64,000 nucleotides of DNA from Mycobacterium sp. Aquia_213 (GCF_026625985.1 NZ_CP113116.1:2294001-2358000), one strand, 5' to 3'; counted from the first letter of the stretch, positions 42,504 to 52,051 are shown. Notes: generated from the letters alone by a model not told the origin. Made by a program: numbers and translations.

Positions 42504-43672
42504 GTTGTCGTCCTCTCCCAGAATGCCGGACCGACGGGTTCGATGAAGTCACCGTTGGCAACCAGATACCCGTTGGAGTCGATGGTGATCGGCAGTTGCG
42601 CCAGCGCACGCGCGGCCGGCCCGAAAATCGGCTTCGCGAAATGCAATGCGTCGAACTGCGACTGGTGGCAGGGGCACAGGATTCGGTACGACTGCTGCTC
42701 GTACAGCGACGACGGGCAGCCCAGGTGCGAGCAGACCTTGGTATAGGCGAAGAACTCGCCGAAGTTGAAGCTCTCCTGGCCCTGGCGTTTGACCATCCGA
42801 GGCATGTCGGTGGGCCGAATACGGATGAGCATCACCGGATTACGGACACCCATCTTGATTTCGTTCAGCTTCTCGTGGGACTCCACGGTGGTGCCGTCGC
42901 CGTCGGACTCCCGCCACGGGAACACGGTCTCCATGCCGCCGGCGTCCATGTCCTCGGGGCGCATCTTGACGAACGGCGCCCCGCTGGTGGCTCCGGTCGA
43001 GCGCGCCAGATAGATGGTCTCGCCGTGGAAGCGCGGGGTCCAGCCCGACGTCCACAGCACCGCCTTCAGCCCGTCGGCGGTGGGCACGACCGGCTTCCAG
43101 GGGTTCTTGATCAGGCCGCCGGCAAACGCCACCAGGGTGCCCAGGCCGAACGCGCCCATGCCCAGGCCGAACGACGCCCCGATCAGCTTGCGGCGCCCGA
43201 TCGTCGACGTCTGGTATGCGTCGGTCAGGTTGGCCACTACCGTCTTGCGGTCGATGTCGCGCGACGCGCCGTCATGGCGGTCCTGAATCGAAATCTCTTC
43301 CGGGATAAAGCGTTTCTGGTAGAGGATGGCACCCACTGCGATCGACAGAACGGACATCCCGAAGGTGAAGCCATACAGCGGCGTGGCCAGCGAGTACGCG
43401 AAGTTACCCGCCTGTTCGTTCGACTTGTACTCCCACGGCCAGAACAAGAAGATCAGCAGCAGGGCCAGCCCGAAGCCACCGCCCAGCAAAAGCCACAGGG
43501 CCACGCCGCGCTCGGCACGCTTCTCGGCCTTGGTGCCCTCGACCGGCCAGCGCGGCTCCTTGAAGACGGTCTCGACGCCGTCAATCTCGCCGCCCAGCTC
43601 GAGCAGTTCCTGGTTGGACATCGCGGCCAGTGCGGCCTCGTCCGGCTCTGGCCCTTTACCGGCTTCGCTCAT
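42500..43672 (-). CDS. qcrA: Rieske iron-sulfur subunit
   Basis: 390 aa from ATG 43672, overlapping the qcrC stop (ATGA). The three-TM actinobacterial form: helices near 60-80, 100-120 and 165-190. The C-terminal Rieske fold has CSHLGCPSS and CPCHQS, ligands of the 2Fe-2S cluster. The extra cytoplasmic N-terminus (SNQELLELGG) is typical. Ortholog of Rv2195. Confidence 0.97.
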   Translation of the reverse strand: MSEAGKGPEPDEAALAAMSNQELLELGGEIDGVETVFKEPRWPVEGTKAEKRAERGVALWLLLGGGFGLALLLIFLFWPWEYKSNEQAGNFAYSLATPLYGFTFGMSVLSIAVGAILYQKRFIPEEISIQDRHDGASRDIDRKTVVANLTDAYQTSTIGRRKLIGASFGLGMGAFGLGTLVAFAGGLIKNPWKPVVPTADGLKAVLWTSGWTPRFHGETIYLARSTGATSGAPFVKMRPEDMDAGGMETVFPWRESDGDGTTVESHEKLNEIKMGVRNPVMLIRIRPTDMPRMVKRQGQESFNFGEFFAYTKVCSHLGCPSSLYEQQSYRILCPCHQSQFDALHFAKPIFGPAARALAQLPITIDSNGYLVANGDFIEPVGPAFWERTTT

Positions 43673-44541
43673 GCTCGCGCCCCAATCCACAGTGCCAACG
43701 CGATGGCCGCGACCATCCCGATGATCCACGCCGCCATGCCCTCGGGCGCGGGTCCGAAGCCGCCGAGGCCGTAGCCGCCCGGCGAACGCTCCTCGGTGAC
43801 GCTCTTGACGTAGCCGATGATGTCCTTCTTGGCCTCGAAGGACAGCTGGCGGTCGGCGAATTTCGGCATGTTCTGCGGGCCGGTCAGCATCGCGGTCAGG
43901 ATCTGCTGTTCATTGGCCTCACCCAGGTCGGGCGCGAACTTGCCCGACGACAGCGCGCCGCCCTTACCGGTGAAGTTGTGGCACGAGGCGCAGTTGAGCC
44001 GGAACAGGTCCCCGCCGCGGCCCAGGTCGTCGCCGCGCAGCGATCGCATCGAGATGCTGCCGTCGGGGTTGCGCACCACGGTCGGGCCGCCACCGTTGGC
44101 CTGCACGTATGCCCCGAGCGCGTCGGTCTGGGCCTCGTCGAAGATCGGCTCCTTGCGCGGGGCCTGGGCCTCGCCGCGCATCGCCGGCATGCGGCCGCTG
44201 GACACCTGGAAGTAGACGGCGGCCTCGCCGACGCCGATCAGGCTGGGCCCGTGGTCGGGCACGCCCTGCAGGTTGGCGCCGTGGCAGGACACGCAGGAGG
44301 TGTCGAACAGCTGCTTGCCGTTGCGCAGCAGCGCCGAGTTGGACTCGTCGGCGACGGCGACCTGGGGAGTTGGGGTCAGCACCGCGGCCAGTCCGCCGGC
44401 GATGGTCAGCGCGATCATCAGCAGCAGGCCGCCGGACAGCCGACGGCGAAGACGCCGCCGCGACTGCTCTTTCCCGGCCTTGTTTCTAGGCTGGCTCTGC
44501 GGCTTGCGGCCGCGGGATCGGGTCAATCCCAGTTTCTTCAA
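43669..44541 (-). CDS. qcrC: Diheme cytochrome c subunit
   Basis: 290 aa, TTG start. Basic N-terminus, signal/anchor helix (about 32-55), then two class I cytochrome c domains with CVSCHG and CASCHN heme sites. A C-terminal TM helix (WIIGMVAAIALALWIGA) anchors it. It passes electrons directly from the Rieske protein to CuA, replacing soluble cytochrome c. Ortholog of Rv2194. Confidence 0.96.
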   Translation of the reverse strand: MKKLGLTRSRGRKPQSQPRNKAGKEQSRRRLRRRLSGGLLLMIALTIAGGLAAVLTPTPQVAVADESNSALLRNGKQLFDTSCVSCHGANLQGVPDHGPSLIGVGEAAVYFQVSSGRMPAMRGEAQAPRKEPIFDEAQTDALGAYVQANGGGPTVVRNPDGSISMRSLRGDDLGRGGDLFRLNCASCHNFTGKGGALSSGKFAPDLGEANEQQILTAMLTGPQNMPKFADRQLSFEAKKDIIGYVKSVTEERSPGGYGLGGFGPAPEGMAAWIIGMVAAIALALWIGARA

Positions 44542-44570
44542 CCGAGCACTCCTGTTCGTCTAGCGCCGGC

Positions 44571-45182
44571 TCAACGGATGAAATAGATCACGGTGAACAG
44601 CGCGATCCACACGATGTCGACGAAATGCCAGTAATAGGAGACGACGATGCTGGCCGTCGCCTGCGCCGGGGTGAACTTGCTCATCCCGGTGCGGGCCAAC
44701 AGGAATATGAAGGCGATCAGTCCGCCGGTGACGTGCAGGCCGTGGAAGCCGGTCGCCAGATAGAAGACGCTGCCGTAGGCGCTGCCGTGGATGGTCGTCC
44801 CGTGGGTGCCCAGGTGGAAGTACTCGTAGGCCTGCCCGAGGACGAAGAACAGTCCCATGAAGAAGGTGATCACGTACCAGCGGCGCAGGCCGAAGACGTC
44901 GCCGCGCTCGGCGGCGAAGACGCCCATCTGGCAGGTGAACGACGACGCGATCAACACCAATGTCACCGGCACGGCTTGGTACAGATTCAGCTCGGTGGGC
45001 GGCGGTGGCCAGTTCCCGCCGGCCTGCGCCCGCGCCGTGAAATAGAACGCGAACAGGCCAGCAAAGAACATAAGCTCGCTGGACAGCCACACTATGGTGC
45101 CGACACTGACCATGTTGGGCCGATTCAGCGAATGAACTCGCGACGTGATCGCAGTCCCCGAGGTCCCTACAGCACTCGTCAC
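44571..45182 (-). CDS. ctaE: Cytochrome c oxidase subunit III
   Basis: 203 aa from GTG 45182; the longer ORF adds a non-homologous leader. Five TM helices with conserved SSELMFFAGLFAFYF, FHGLHVTGG and YYWHFVDIVWI. Non-catalytic subunit of the aa3 oxidase. First gene of ctaE-qcrCAB, so bcc and aa3 subunits are made together. Ortholog of Rv2193. Confidence 0.96.
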   Translation of the reverse strand: MTSAVGTSGTAITSRVHSLNRPNMVSVGTIVWLSSELMFFAGLFAFYFTARAQAGGNWPPPPTELNLYQAVPVTLVLIASSFTCQMGVFAAERGDVFGLRRWYVITFFMGLFFVLGQAYEYFHLGTHGTTIHGSAYGSVFYLATGFHGLHVTGGLIAFIFLLARTGMSKFTPAQATASIVVSYYWHFVDIVWIALFTVIYFIR

Positions 45183-45321
45183 ATCCGCAAGTATGACGCT
45201 TTGTAGTTGTTGAACTCTACCCGGGGCGGAAATTCGCCTCCGCGCGTCGTTTTGGGGGGAACTTTTCCAGGCCCGGAAACGACGGTTGGGCCGCGGTTGG
45301 TCCGCGTGGGACCATCGGCGC

Positions 45322-46425
45322 GTGGCTGCATCATCTGAGGCTCCCTCCCACCGGGCGTTTTCCGCGACGGCTCCCGGGGCCACGCCGACCTGGCCGCAGC
45401 TGCTGGGCCGCTTGACCGACGGGCAGAATCTCGCCCGTGGTCAGGCCGCGTGGGCGATGGACCAGATCATGACCGGCAACGCGCGCCCGGCCCAGATCGC
45501 CGCCTTCGCGGTCGCGATGAAGATGAAGGTGCCCACCGCGGCCGAAGTCAGTGAGCTGGCCGACGTGATGCTCAGCCACGCGCGCCGCATCCCCGCCGAG
45601 TCGATCCGCGACGACGCCGTCGACATCGTCGGCACCGGCGGCGACGGCGTCAACACCGTCAACCTGTCCACGATGGCCGCGATCGTGGTCGCGGCCGCGG
45701 GGATCCCGGTGGTCAAACACGGCAACCGCGCGGCGTCCTCGCTGTCCGGCGGCGCCGACACGCTCGAGGCCCTCGGCGTGCGCATCGATCTGGGACCCGA
45801 CCAGGTCGCGCGCAGCCTCGCCGAGGTCGGGATCGGGTTCTGCTTCGCGCCGGCGTTCCATCCGTCCTACCGGCACGCGTCGGCGGTGCGCCGCGAGATC
45901 GGAATACCGACGGTCTTCAATCTCCTTGGGCCGCTGACTAATCCGGCGTTGCCGCGAGCCGGGCTGATCGGTTGCGCGTTCGCCAACCTCGCCGAGGTGA
46001 TGGCCGGGGTGTTCGCCGCACGGCGCGCCAGCGTGCTAGTGGTGCACGGCGACGACGGCCTGGACGAATTGACCACGACCACCACCAGCACGATCTGGCG
46101 CGTGCAGGCGGGCACGGTGGACAAGCTGACGTTCGATCCCGCGGGGTTCGGATTCGCCCGCGCCGACCTGGACCAGCTGCTGGGCGGCGACGCGTACGCC
46201 AACGCCGAGGAGGTGCGTGCGGTGCTGGGCGGTGTCAAGGGCGCGGTCCGCGACGCCGTCGTGCTCAACGCCGCCGGCGCGATCGTCGCGCATGCGGGCC
46301 TATCCAGCCGCGCTGAATGGTTGCCGGCGTGGGAGGACGGGCTGGCGCGCGCCAGCGCGGCCATCGACTCCGGGGCCGCCGAACAGCTGCTCGCGCGTTG
46401 GGTGCGGTTCAGCCAGGAGCTCTGA
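45322..46425 (+). CDS. trpD: Anthranilate phosphoribosyltransferase
   Basis: 367 aa from GTG 45322. Second step of tryptophan synthesis. PRPP site GTGGDGVNTVNLST and the following KHGNRAASSLSGGADTLEAL are intact; DDGLDELT is the conserved metal-site motif. The final 126 bp are overlapped antisense by the Rv2191-like gene. Ortholog of Rv2192c. Confidence 0.96.
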   Translation: MAASSEAPSHRAFSATAPGATPTWPQLLGRLTDGQNLARGQAAWAMDQIMTGNARPAQIAAFAVAMKMKVPTAAEVSELADVMLSHARRIPAESIRDDAVDIVGTGGDGVNTVNLSTMAAIVVAAAGIPVVKHGNRAASSLSGGADTLEALGVRIDLGPDQVARSLAEVGIGFCFAPAFHPSYRHASAVRREIGIPTVFNLLGPLTNPALPRAGLIGCAFANLAEVMAGVFAARRASVLVVHGDDGLDELTTTTTSTIWRVQAGTVDKLTFDPAGFGFARADLDQLLGGDAYANAEEVRAVLGGVKGAVRDAVVLNAAGAIVAHAGLSSRAEWLPAWEDGLARASAAIDSGAAEQLLARWVRFSQEL

Positions 46426-48228
46426 CTCTCCGCCCCGCACCGGCTCTTGCTGCGAGGCCAGCCGCGCTGAGCGCGCCGCCGCCGCCCACCCTGCCCAGGC
46501 GCCGGCCGAGCGCAGCGGCGAGGCCCACCCGATGTCGCCGGCGACCCGCACGATGCGCACGCCGGGGGCGACCAGCCAGCGCGCGATCAGCGCGGTCTCT
46601 TCGACCAGCGCACCGCCGAGCGGGGCCGAGGCCGTCAAGATCGCTTGTGCGCCAGCGTGAATGGCGTCAATGACCGGCATCGGCGGCACCCCGCGCCGGG
46701 CGGATCCGGCCGCGGCGAGCCGGCCGTAGCGGATGACACAGAGGTGATAACCCCCGCTGCCGTCTGGGGCCGCGGCGATCAACTCGGGCAGCGCGGCCAG
46801 CGCCCGCAGCCGCTGACCCCGCCACAGCACCTCGACGGCGGTGGCGGTGCGGTCGCGCAGCCGCGCCGCACTCTCGAAGTGGCGATGCTCGGCCAGCGCG
46901 GTGAGCTGACCAACGGCCGCGTCCAACGCGCTGTTGTCGGCGCCGTCGATCAGGGCCGCGGCGCGGTGTGTGGCCTCGGCGTACTGCGCGGCGGTCAGGT
47001 CGCGAGCCGCGGGGCAGGGCGACACTTCGACTTCGGAACAGGACGGACCGTGGCGGGCCGAACGGCCGAGTCGCGTTGTGCAGGTGCGGATTCCGGTGAA
47101 TCGAGCCAGCAGCCGCGCGGTGTCGGCGGCATCGGCGCGGGACCGAAACGGCCCGATGGCACGGTCGTGTCGCGGGGCCCGCACCACCGACAGCCGCGGG
47201 AACGCCTCGTCGCTCAGTGCCACCCACCACCAACGCTGCGGGAACCTCGAGCGGCGATTGTACGGCGGAGCGTGTGCGGCCAGCAGCCGCAGCTCCCGCA
47301 CACCGGCCTCCAGCGCGTGGGCGCACTCGACGTGGTCGACCGCGCCGGCCAGTGTGACCATCTCCTTCATCCGGCCGCGCGGGTCGGCGCCGGTGAAGTA
47401 CTGGCTCACCCGGCGGCGCAGGTCGACGGCGGTGCCGACATAGAGCACCTCGCCGGAGGGCCCGCGGAACAGGTACACCCCGGGCCGGTGCGGCAGGTGT
47501 TCGGCGAGCACGCGCTTGCGACGTTGGGTCGGTGTCACGTTGGGCAGATATGAGCGCAGGTCGGCGTAGGTGTGCACGCCCTGGTTGCCCACCCGCTCGA
47601 TCAGCGCGTGCAGCACGTCGACGGTGGCACGGGCGTCGTCGAGGGCGCGGTGGGTGGGTTGGGCGGCCCCCCCAATCTGGTGGGCGAACAGCCGTGCCAG
47701 GGCGGCCAGCCGCACGCTGGGTGCCTCCTCGCGGCTCAGCACGCGGCGCGCCAGCCGGACCGTACAAAGCACTTGCGCTCGGGGCCAACGGATTTCGCAG
47801 TGCTCGGCGGCGGCCCGCAAAAACCCGACGTCGAATCCGGCATTGTGGGCGACGAGCACGGCTCCGTGCTCTAAGCCGGCGAACTCCAAGAACGTCGGCA
47901 AGACGGCGTCGATGGTCGGGGCGTCACACACCATCGCCGTCGTGATGCCGGTGAGTTGCACGATCTGGGGCGGAATGCTGCGCTGCGGGTCCACCAGGGT
48001 GCCGAACTCACCGAGCACGACGCCGCCGCGGACCTTGACCGCCCCGATCTCGGTGATGGCGTCGGCGGGTGCACCGTCTTTTGCGCGGTTGCGTCCGCCG
48101 GTCGTCTCCAGGTCCACCACGACGAAGGTGAGCTCACGCAGCAGGATTTCGTCGATGGGCGCCCAGTTCGATTCCCCGCTCGAATCCAAGTCGGCGAAAC
48201 TCAGTTGAGTCCCACCAGTCACACCCAT
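46300..48228 (-). CDS. DEDD exonuclease / GIY-YIG UvrC-like protein (Rv2191 ortholog)
   Basis: 642 aa from ATG 48228. An N-terminal DnaQ-like 3'-5' exonuclease (about 30-210): FVVVDLETTGG, VAHNAGFDVGFL and HRALDDARAT give the DEDDh residues. A UvrC-type GIY-YIG domain follows (about 235-330: RPGVYLFRGPSGEVLYVGTA). It lacks the UvrC C-terminal nuclease half. Such fusions (Cho-like with exonuclease) are common in actinobacteria and thought to act in repair. The C-terminal tail overlaps trpD antisense. Confidence 0.9.
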   Translation of the reverse strand: MGVTGGTQLSFADLDSSGESNWAPIDEILLRELTFVVVDLETTGGRNRAKDGAPADAITEIGAVKVRGGVVLGEFGTLVDPQRSIPPQIVQLTGITTAMVCDAPTIDAVLPTFLEFAGLEHGAVLVAHNAGFDVGFLRAAAEHCEIRWPRAQVLCTVRLARRVLSREEAPSVRLAALARLFAHQIGGAAQPTHRALDDARATVDVLHALIERVGNQGVHTYADLRSYLPNVTPTQRRKRVLAEHLPHRPGVYLFRGPSGEVLYVGTAVDLRRRVSQYFTGADPRGRMKEMVTLAGAVDHVECAHALEAGVRELRLLAAHAPPYNRRSRFPQRWWWVALSDEAFPRLSVVRAPRHDRAIGPFRSRADAADTARLLARFTGIRTCTTRLGRSARHGPSCSEVEVSPCPAARDLTAAQYAEATHRAAALIDGADNSALDAAVGQLTALAEHRHFESAARLRDRTATAVEVLWRGQRLRALAALPELIAAAPDGSGGYHLCVIRYGRLAAAGSARRGVPPMPVIDAIHAGAQAILTASAPLGGALVEETALIARWLVAPGVRIVRVAGDIGWASPLRSAGAWAGWAAAARSARLASQQEPVRGGESELLAEPHPTREQLFGGPGVDGRAGARQPVLPRRQPFSAAG

Positions 48229-48360
48229 GGGCGTGACGTTAAGCAACGGGACCGACACCCACGGCGTTCCCACGCCGGGCGCGCGGTCGGCAAAACGTGT
48301 CGGTGCCCGCGGTTAGCGTTCGGGTCAGCACGACCAAACCGGATGAGAGGACCGATTCCG

Positions 48361-48615
48361 ATGGCCTACCGCAGCGGACCCGACAGCAAAGGCGTCTCGG
48401 CGTCAGAACCGGGCGCACCGGTGGTGATCGACTGCGACGACTGCGCGGCGCGCGGCCCGGGATGCCGGGATTGCGTGATCAGCGTGCTACTCGGGGTACC
48501 GGAAACTTTGTTGCAGGACGAGCGGGCCGCACTCGAGGTGCTCGCGGAGGTCGGGTTGGCGCCGCGGTTGCGCTTAGTGCCGATTCATCGAAATCGCGGG
48601 TACGGTGTCGCTTAA
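48361..48615 (+). CDS. Small Cys-rich conserved protein
   Basis: 84 aa; ATG behind GAGAGGA. The motif CDDCAARGPGCRDC gives four closely spaced cysteines, a likely metal site (zinc or Fe-S). The rest is a short helical domain (DERAALEVLAEVGL). Upstream of ripC on the same strand but with its own 180-bp leader between. Function unknown. Confidence 0.72.
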   Translation: MAYRSGPDSKGVSASEPGAPVVIDCDDCAARGPGCRDCVISVLLGVPETLLQDERAALEVLAEVGLAPRLRLVPIHRNRGYGVA

Positions 48616-48799
48616 TGACCCTGAGTGCCAAAACGCCTGGCTGCCCCGCTTACCTGTCTCGTTCACATACTTATGACAGAAATCTATCCATTTTCTTAAC
48701 GATCTTGTTTGGACAAACGCCTTTATCGTTTCGTAACCTGTTTGAGACCTAAACCCAGCTCGACCTCGAACGTCGATGGCAGTTTAAGGAAGCAATACT
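48616..48799. promoter_or_regulatory. Leader/promoter region of ripC
   Basis: 184 bp, unusually AT-rich for this genome (TTTTCTTAACGATCTTG around 48690), with CGTAACC at 48736 and SD AAGGAAG before TTG 48800. Peptidoglycan hydrolase genes in mycobacteria often have long regulated leaders; no riboswitch fold was identified here by eye. Confidence 0.4.
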
Positions 48800-49978
48800 T
48801 TGAGTTTCGGCTCCGTGCATTCGATCTCGCGTGTCATCACGCGGTCAGTCATCGGGACGCTGGCAGGCCTAACGGTCTTCTCGGGGGTCTGTGCTGCCAA
48901 TGTGGCGGCCGATCCGGCCGACGACGCCCTGGCAAAGCTCAGCGAGCTATCCCGGCAGGCCGAGCAGACCACCGAGGCCATGCACAGTGCGCAGCTCGAC
49001 CTCAACGAGAAGCTCGCCGCCCAGCAGGCCGCCGACAAGAAGCACTCTGATGACCAGGCCGCGGTGGATGGGGCGAGGGCCCGGCTGGCCACCTTCCAGA
49101 CCGCCGTCAACAGGCTTGCCGCCGCGACCTACATGGGCGGCCGCATCGACGGCATGGAAGCCATGCTGACCGCGCAATCGCCGCAGGGGCTGATCGACAA
49201 GATGGCCGTCCAGCGCGTGATGGCCACGCAAATGTCTACACAGATGGCGAGTTTCCGGGTTGCCGGTGACCAGGCCGCCAAGGCAGAGCAGGCATCGGCC
49301 AAGTCCGCCGCCGACGCCAAGAGCGCGGCCGAGCAGGCCGCCGCGGTGCGGGCCAGCCTGCAGTCCAAGCAGAGCCAGCTGCAGGTTCAGATCGCCGTCG
49401 TGAAATCGCAGTACGTTTCCCTGACACCACAGCAGCGCACCGCGCTGGCCGACCCCGGGCAGCTGCCCGCCGCGGCCCCTGCTCCTGGCGCGCCGGCACC
49501 GGACGCGATGCTGCCCGGTGCCCCGCCGGCGCCCGGCGCCCTACCGCCGGGTGAGGCTCCGCCGCCGGGCGGAATGCCCGGGATCCCCGGATTTCCCGGA
49601 ATGCCCGAAATGATTCCCGGTGGCCCCGGTGGTGACCGCGCCAACGTCGTGCAGGCCGCGCTGACCCAGGTCGGAACGCCGTACTCGTGGGGCGGTGCCG
49701 CGCCAGGCGGGTTCGACTGCTCCGGATTGGTGATGTGGGCGTTCCAGCAGGCCGGCATCTCGCTGCCGCACTCCAGCCAGGCGCAGGCCCACGGCGGTCA
49801 GCCGGTGGCGCTGTCGGACCTGCAGCCCGGCGACGTGCTGACCTTCTATTCGGACGCGTCACACAGCGGCATCTACGTCGGTGACGGCATGATGATTCAC
49901 TCGTCGACCTATGGCGTGCCGGTGCGGGTGGTGCCGATGAACTCGTCCGGCCCGATCTACGACGCCCGCCGTTACTGA
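48800..49978 (+). CDS. ripC: NlpC/P60 peptidoglycan endopeptidase
   Basis: 392 aa, TTG with AAGGAAG. A Sec signal (to about residue 38, AANVAA-DP) precedes a long coiled-coil domain (about 40-215), a Pro/Gly-rich linker, and a C-terminal NlpC/P60 domain. Catalytic Cys307 is in FDCSGLVMW; His residues lie in ASHSGIYVG and MIHSS. Cleaves the D-Glu/meso-DAP bond; the ortholog Rv2190c is activated by FtsEX through its coiled coil. Confidence 0.95.
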   Translation: MSFGSVHSISRVITRSVIGTLAGLTVFSGVCAANVAADPADDALAKLSELSRQAEQTTEAMHSAQLDLNEKLAAQQAADKKHSDDQAAVDGARARLATFQTAVNRLAAATYMGGRIDGMEAMLTAQSPQGLIDKMAVQRVMATQMSTQMASFRVAGDQAAKAEQASAKSAADAKSAAEQAAAVRASLQSKQSQLQVQIAVVKSQYVSLTPQQRTALADPGQLPAAAPAPGAPAPDAMLPGAPPAPGALPPGEAPPPGGMPGIPGFPGMPEMIPGGPGGDRANVVQAALTQVGTPYSWGGAAPGGFDCSGLVMWAFQQAGISLPHSSQAQAHGGQPVALSDLQPGDVLTFYSDASHSGIYVGDGMMIHSSTYGVPVRVVPMNSSGPIYDARRY

Positions 49979-50060
49979 TCGCTCCGCGCAGGAGCACTAC
50001 CGTCGGCCGCGCCGGTGGCTTCCGATTCTGCTGGCCTGGGTCTTCATCGTTGAGTTCGTT

Positions 50061-50870
50061 GTGGCGGCGGCAGTGCCGCTCGACGCACGCGATGCCCGGA
50101 TAAGACCCGCGCAGCTCGTCACGCCCGCTCTCAGCCACCCGATCGCCGCCCGGGCACCCCTGACCGTCGGCGACCGTGAGGTCCGCTTGATCGGCTTCGG
50201 CAGCCCGGCCGCCGACCGCCTGCTGGCCCGTATCGCAGCGGAGATGCGCACCGCGATCGACAAAGTGGCGGCCTTCTGGGGGGTCGACTGGTCGCGCGAC
50301 ATCTCGGTGGTGGTCGCCGGCTCCGACGATGAGTTCCGCGCCGCCGCCGGTGGCGGGCCGCCGCAACAGTGGGCCGACATCGCCGCGGTCACCGTCGCCG
50401 ATCGCATCGATCCCGCGCACCGGGTGGCGGCCGGCCAGCGCATCGTGTTCGCGCCGGGCGCTGCTGCGATGAGCGACTCGGCGTTGCGAATTGTGTTGAC
50501 CCACGAGCTTTTTCACTATGCGTCGCGCGCGGACACCGCTCTCGACGCGCCGAGGTGGCTGGCCGAAGGCGTCGCCGATTTCATCGCCCGGCCCAATACC
50601 CTGATCCCGGCCGAGGCGGCCTCGTCGCACATGTCGCTGCCGTCCGACTTCGACCTGGACGCCCCCGGGCCGCAGCGCTCGCTGGCCTACGACCGCGCCT
50701 GGTGGTTCGCCCGCTTCGTCGCCGATACCTTCGGAGCGCCGAAGTTGCGCGCCTACTATCTCGCCGTCTGCGGCGTCGCGCACGCCGACCCGTTCAACGC
50801 CGCCCGTGACGTACTGGGCATCGACTCGACAGGCCTGCTCGCGCGCTGGCAGCAATGGATGGTCGGATAG
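50061..50870 (+). CDS. Gluzincin-like peptidase-fold exported protein (Rv2189c ortholog)
   Basis: 269 aa from the first canonical start, GTG 50061. It carries LTHELFHYAS then WLAEGVADF, the HExxH plus downstream Glu pattern of zinc metallopeptidases. The frame stays open upstream to 49941 and encodes a basic-hydrophobic stretch (RRPRRWLPILLAWVFIVEF) that would make a good membrane anchor, but no ATG, GTG or TTG exists there. So either a rare start (ATT 50025 or CTG 50028) is used or the anchor is lost. Lies between ripC and pimB'. Confidence 0.75.
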   Translation: MAAAVPLDARDARIRPAQLVTPALSHPIAARAPLTVGDREVRLIGFGSPAADRLLARIAAEMRTAIDKVAAFWGVDWSRDISVVVAGSDDEFRAAAGGGPPQQWADIAAVTVADRIDPAHRVAAGQRIVFAPGAAAMSDSALRIVLTHELFHYASRADTALDAPRWLAEGVADFIARPNTLIPAEAASSHMSLPSDFDLDAPGPQRSLAYDRAWWFARFVADTFGAPKLRAYYLAVCGVAHADPFNAARDVLGIDSTGLLARWQQWMVG

Positions 50871-50880
50871 CCTGACCCAA

Positions 50881-52041
50881 GTGAGCCGGGTCCTGCTGGT
50901 AACCAACGACTTTCCGCCGCGGCGCGGCGGCATCCAGTCCTACCTGGGCGAGTTCGTCGGGCGGCTGGTGAACACCGGGTCGCATGCGGTGCTGGTGTAC
51001 GCGCCGCAATGGAAGGGCGCCGACGCCTTCGACGCGGACGCGGCCGGCTACCGGGTGGTGCGCCATCCGGGCACGCTGATGCTGCCCGGCCCGGTGGTCG
51101 ATGCCCGGATGCGCCGGCTGATCGGTGACCACGGCATCGACACCGTATGGTTCGGCGCGGCCGCACCGCTGGCGCTGCTGGCGGCCCGGGCCCGGCAGGC
51201 CGGGGCGACCCGGGTGCTGGCCAGCACGCACGGCCATGAGGTGGGTTGGTCGATGCTTCCGGTGGCGCGCTCGGTGCTGCGGCGCATCGGCAACGACACC
51301 GACGTCGTGACGTTCGTCAGCCGCTACACCCGGTCCCGGTTCGCGACGGCGTTCGGGCCCGCGGCGTCGCTGGAATACCTGCCGTCGGGGGTCGACACCG
51401 ACCGGTTCCGGCCCGACCCGGCCGGCCGCGCGGAGTTGCGCAACCGCTATGGGCTGGGGGAGCGGCCCACGGTCGTGTGCCTATCCCGGCTGGTGCCGCG
51501 CAAGGGCCAGGACATGCTGATCAAGGCGCTGCCGTCGATCCGCCAACGCGTCGACGGCGCCGCCCTGGTGATCGTCGGCAGCGGCCCGTACCTCGACACG
51601 CTGCGCAAGCTGGCCCAGGACTGCGGCGTGGTCGACCACGTGACGTTCACCGGTCCGGTGCCGTCGGCCGAGCTGCCCGCCCACTACGCGCTGGCCGACG
51701 TGTTCGCGATGCCGTGCCGCACCCGCGGCGCGGGCATGGACGTCGAGGGCTTGGGCATCGTCTTCCTGGAGGCCTCGGCGACCGGCGTGCCGGTAGTCGC
51801 CGGCGATTCGGGCGGTGCTCCGGAAGCCGTGCAGCACAACAAGACCGGGCTCGTCGTCGACGGGAACTCGGTGCAAGAGGTCGGCGACGCCGTCACCGAG
51901 TTGCTGGCCGACCCGGATCGGGCCGCCGCGATGGGCGCGGCCGGACGCGACTGGGTGACGTCGCAGTGGCGCTGGGACATGCTGGCCGCCCGGCTGGCCG
52001 ACCTGCTGCGCGGTCAGCCCTCGCCGGCCACGCTGGCGTGA
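50881..52041 (+). CDS. pimB: GDP-mannose-dependent PIM mannosyltransferase
   Basis: 386 aa, GTG 10 nt after Rv2189c. GT4 glycosyltransferase adding the second mannose to phosphatidylinositol monomannoside (the enzyme called PimB', Rv2188c). GT-B fold: RRGGIQSYLGEF at the N-terminus, CLSRLVPRKGQDML, and the E-x7-E type motif EGLGIVFLEASATGVPVVA for the GDP-sugar. Confidence 0.93.
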   Translation: MSRVLLVTNDFPPRRGGIQSYLGEFVGRLVNTGSHAVLVYAPQWKGADAFDADAAGYRVVRHPGTLMLPGPVVDARMRRLIGDHGIDTVWFGAAAPLALLAARARQAGATRVLASTHGHEVGWSMLPVARSVLRRIGNDTDVVTFVSRYTRSRFATAFGPAASLEYLPSGVDTDRFRPDPAGRAELRNRYGLGERPTVVCLSRLVPRKGQDMLIKALPSIRQRVDGAALVIVGSGPYLDTLRKLAQDCGVVDHVTFTGPVPSAELPAHYALADVFAMPCRTRGAGMDVEGLGIVFLEASATGVPVVAGDSGGAPEAVQHNKTGLVVDGNSVQEVGDAVTELLADPDRAAAMGAAGRDWVTSQWRWDMLAARLADLLRGQPSPATLA

Positions 52042-52051
52042 CGCCCGGTTA

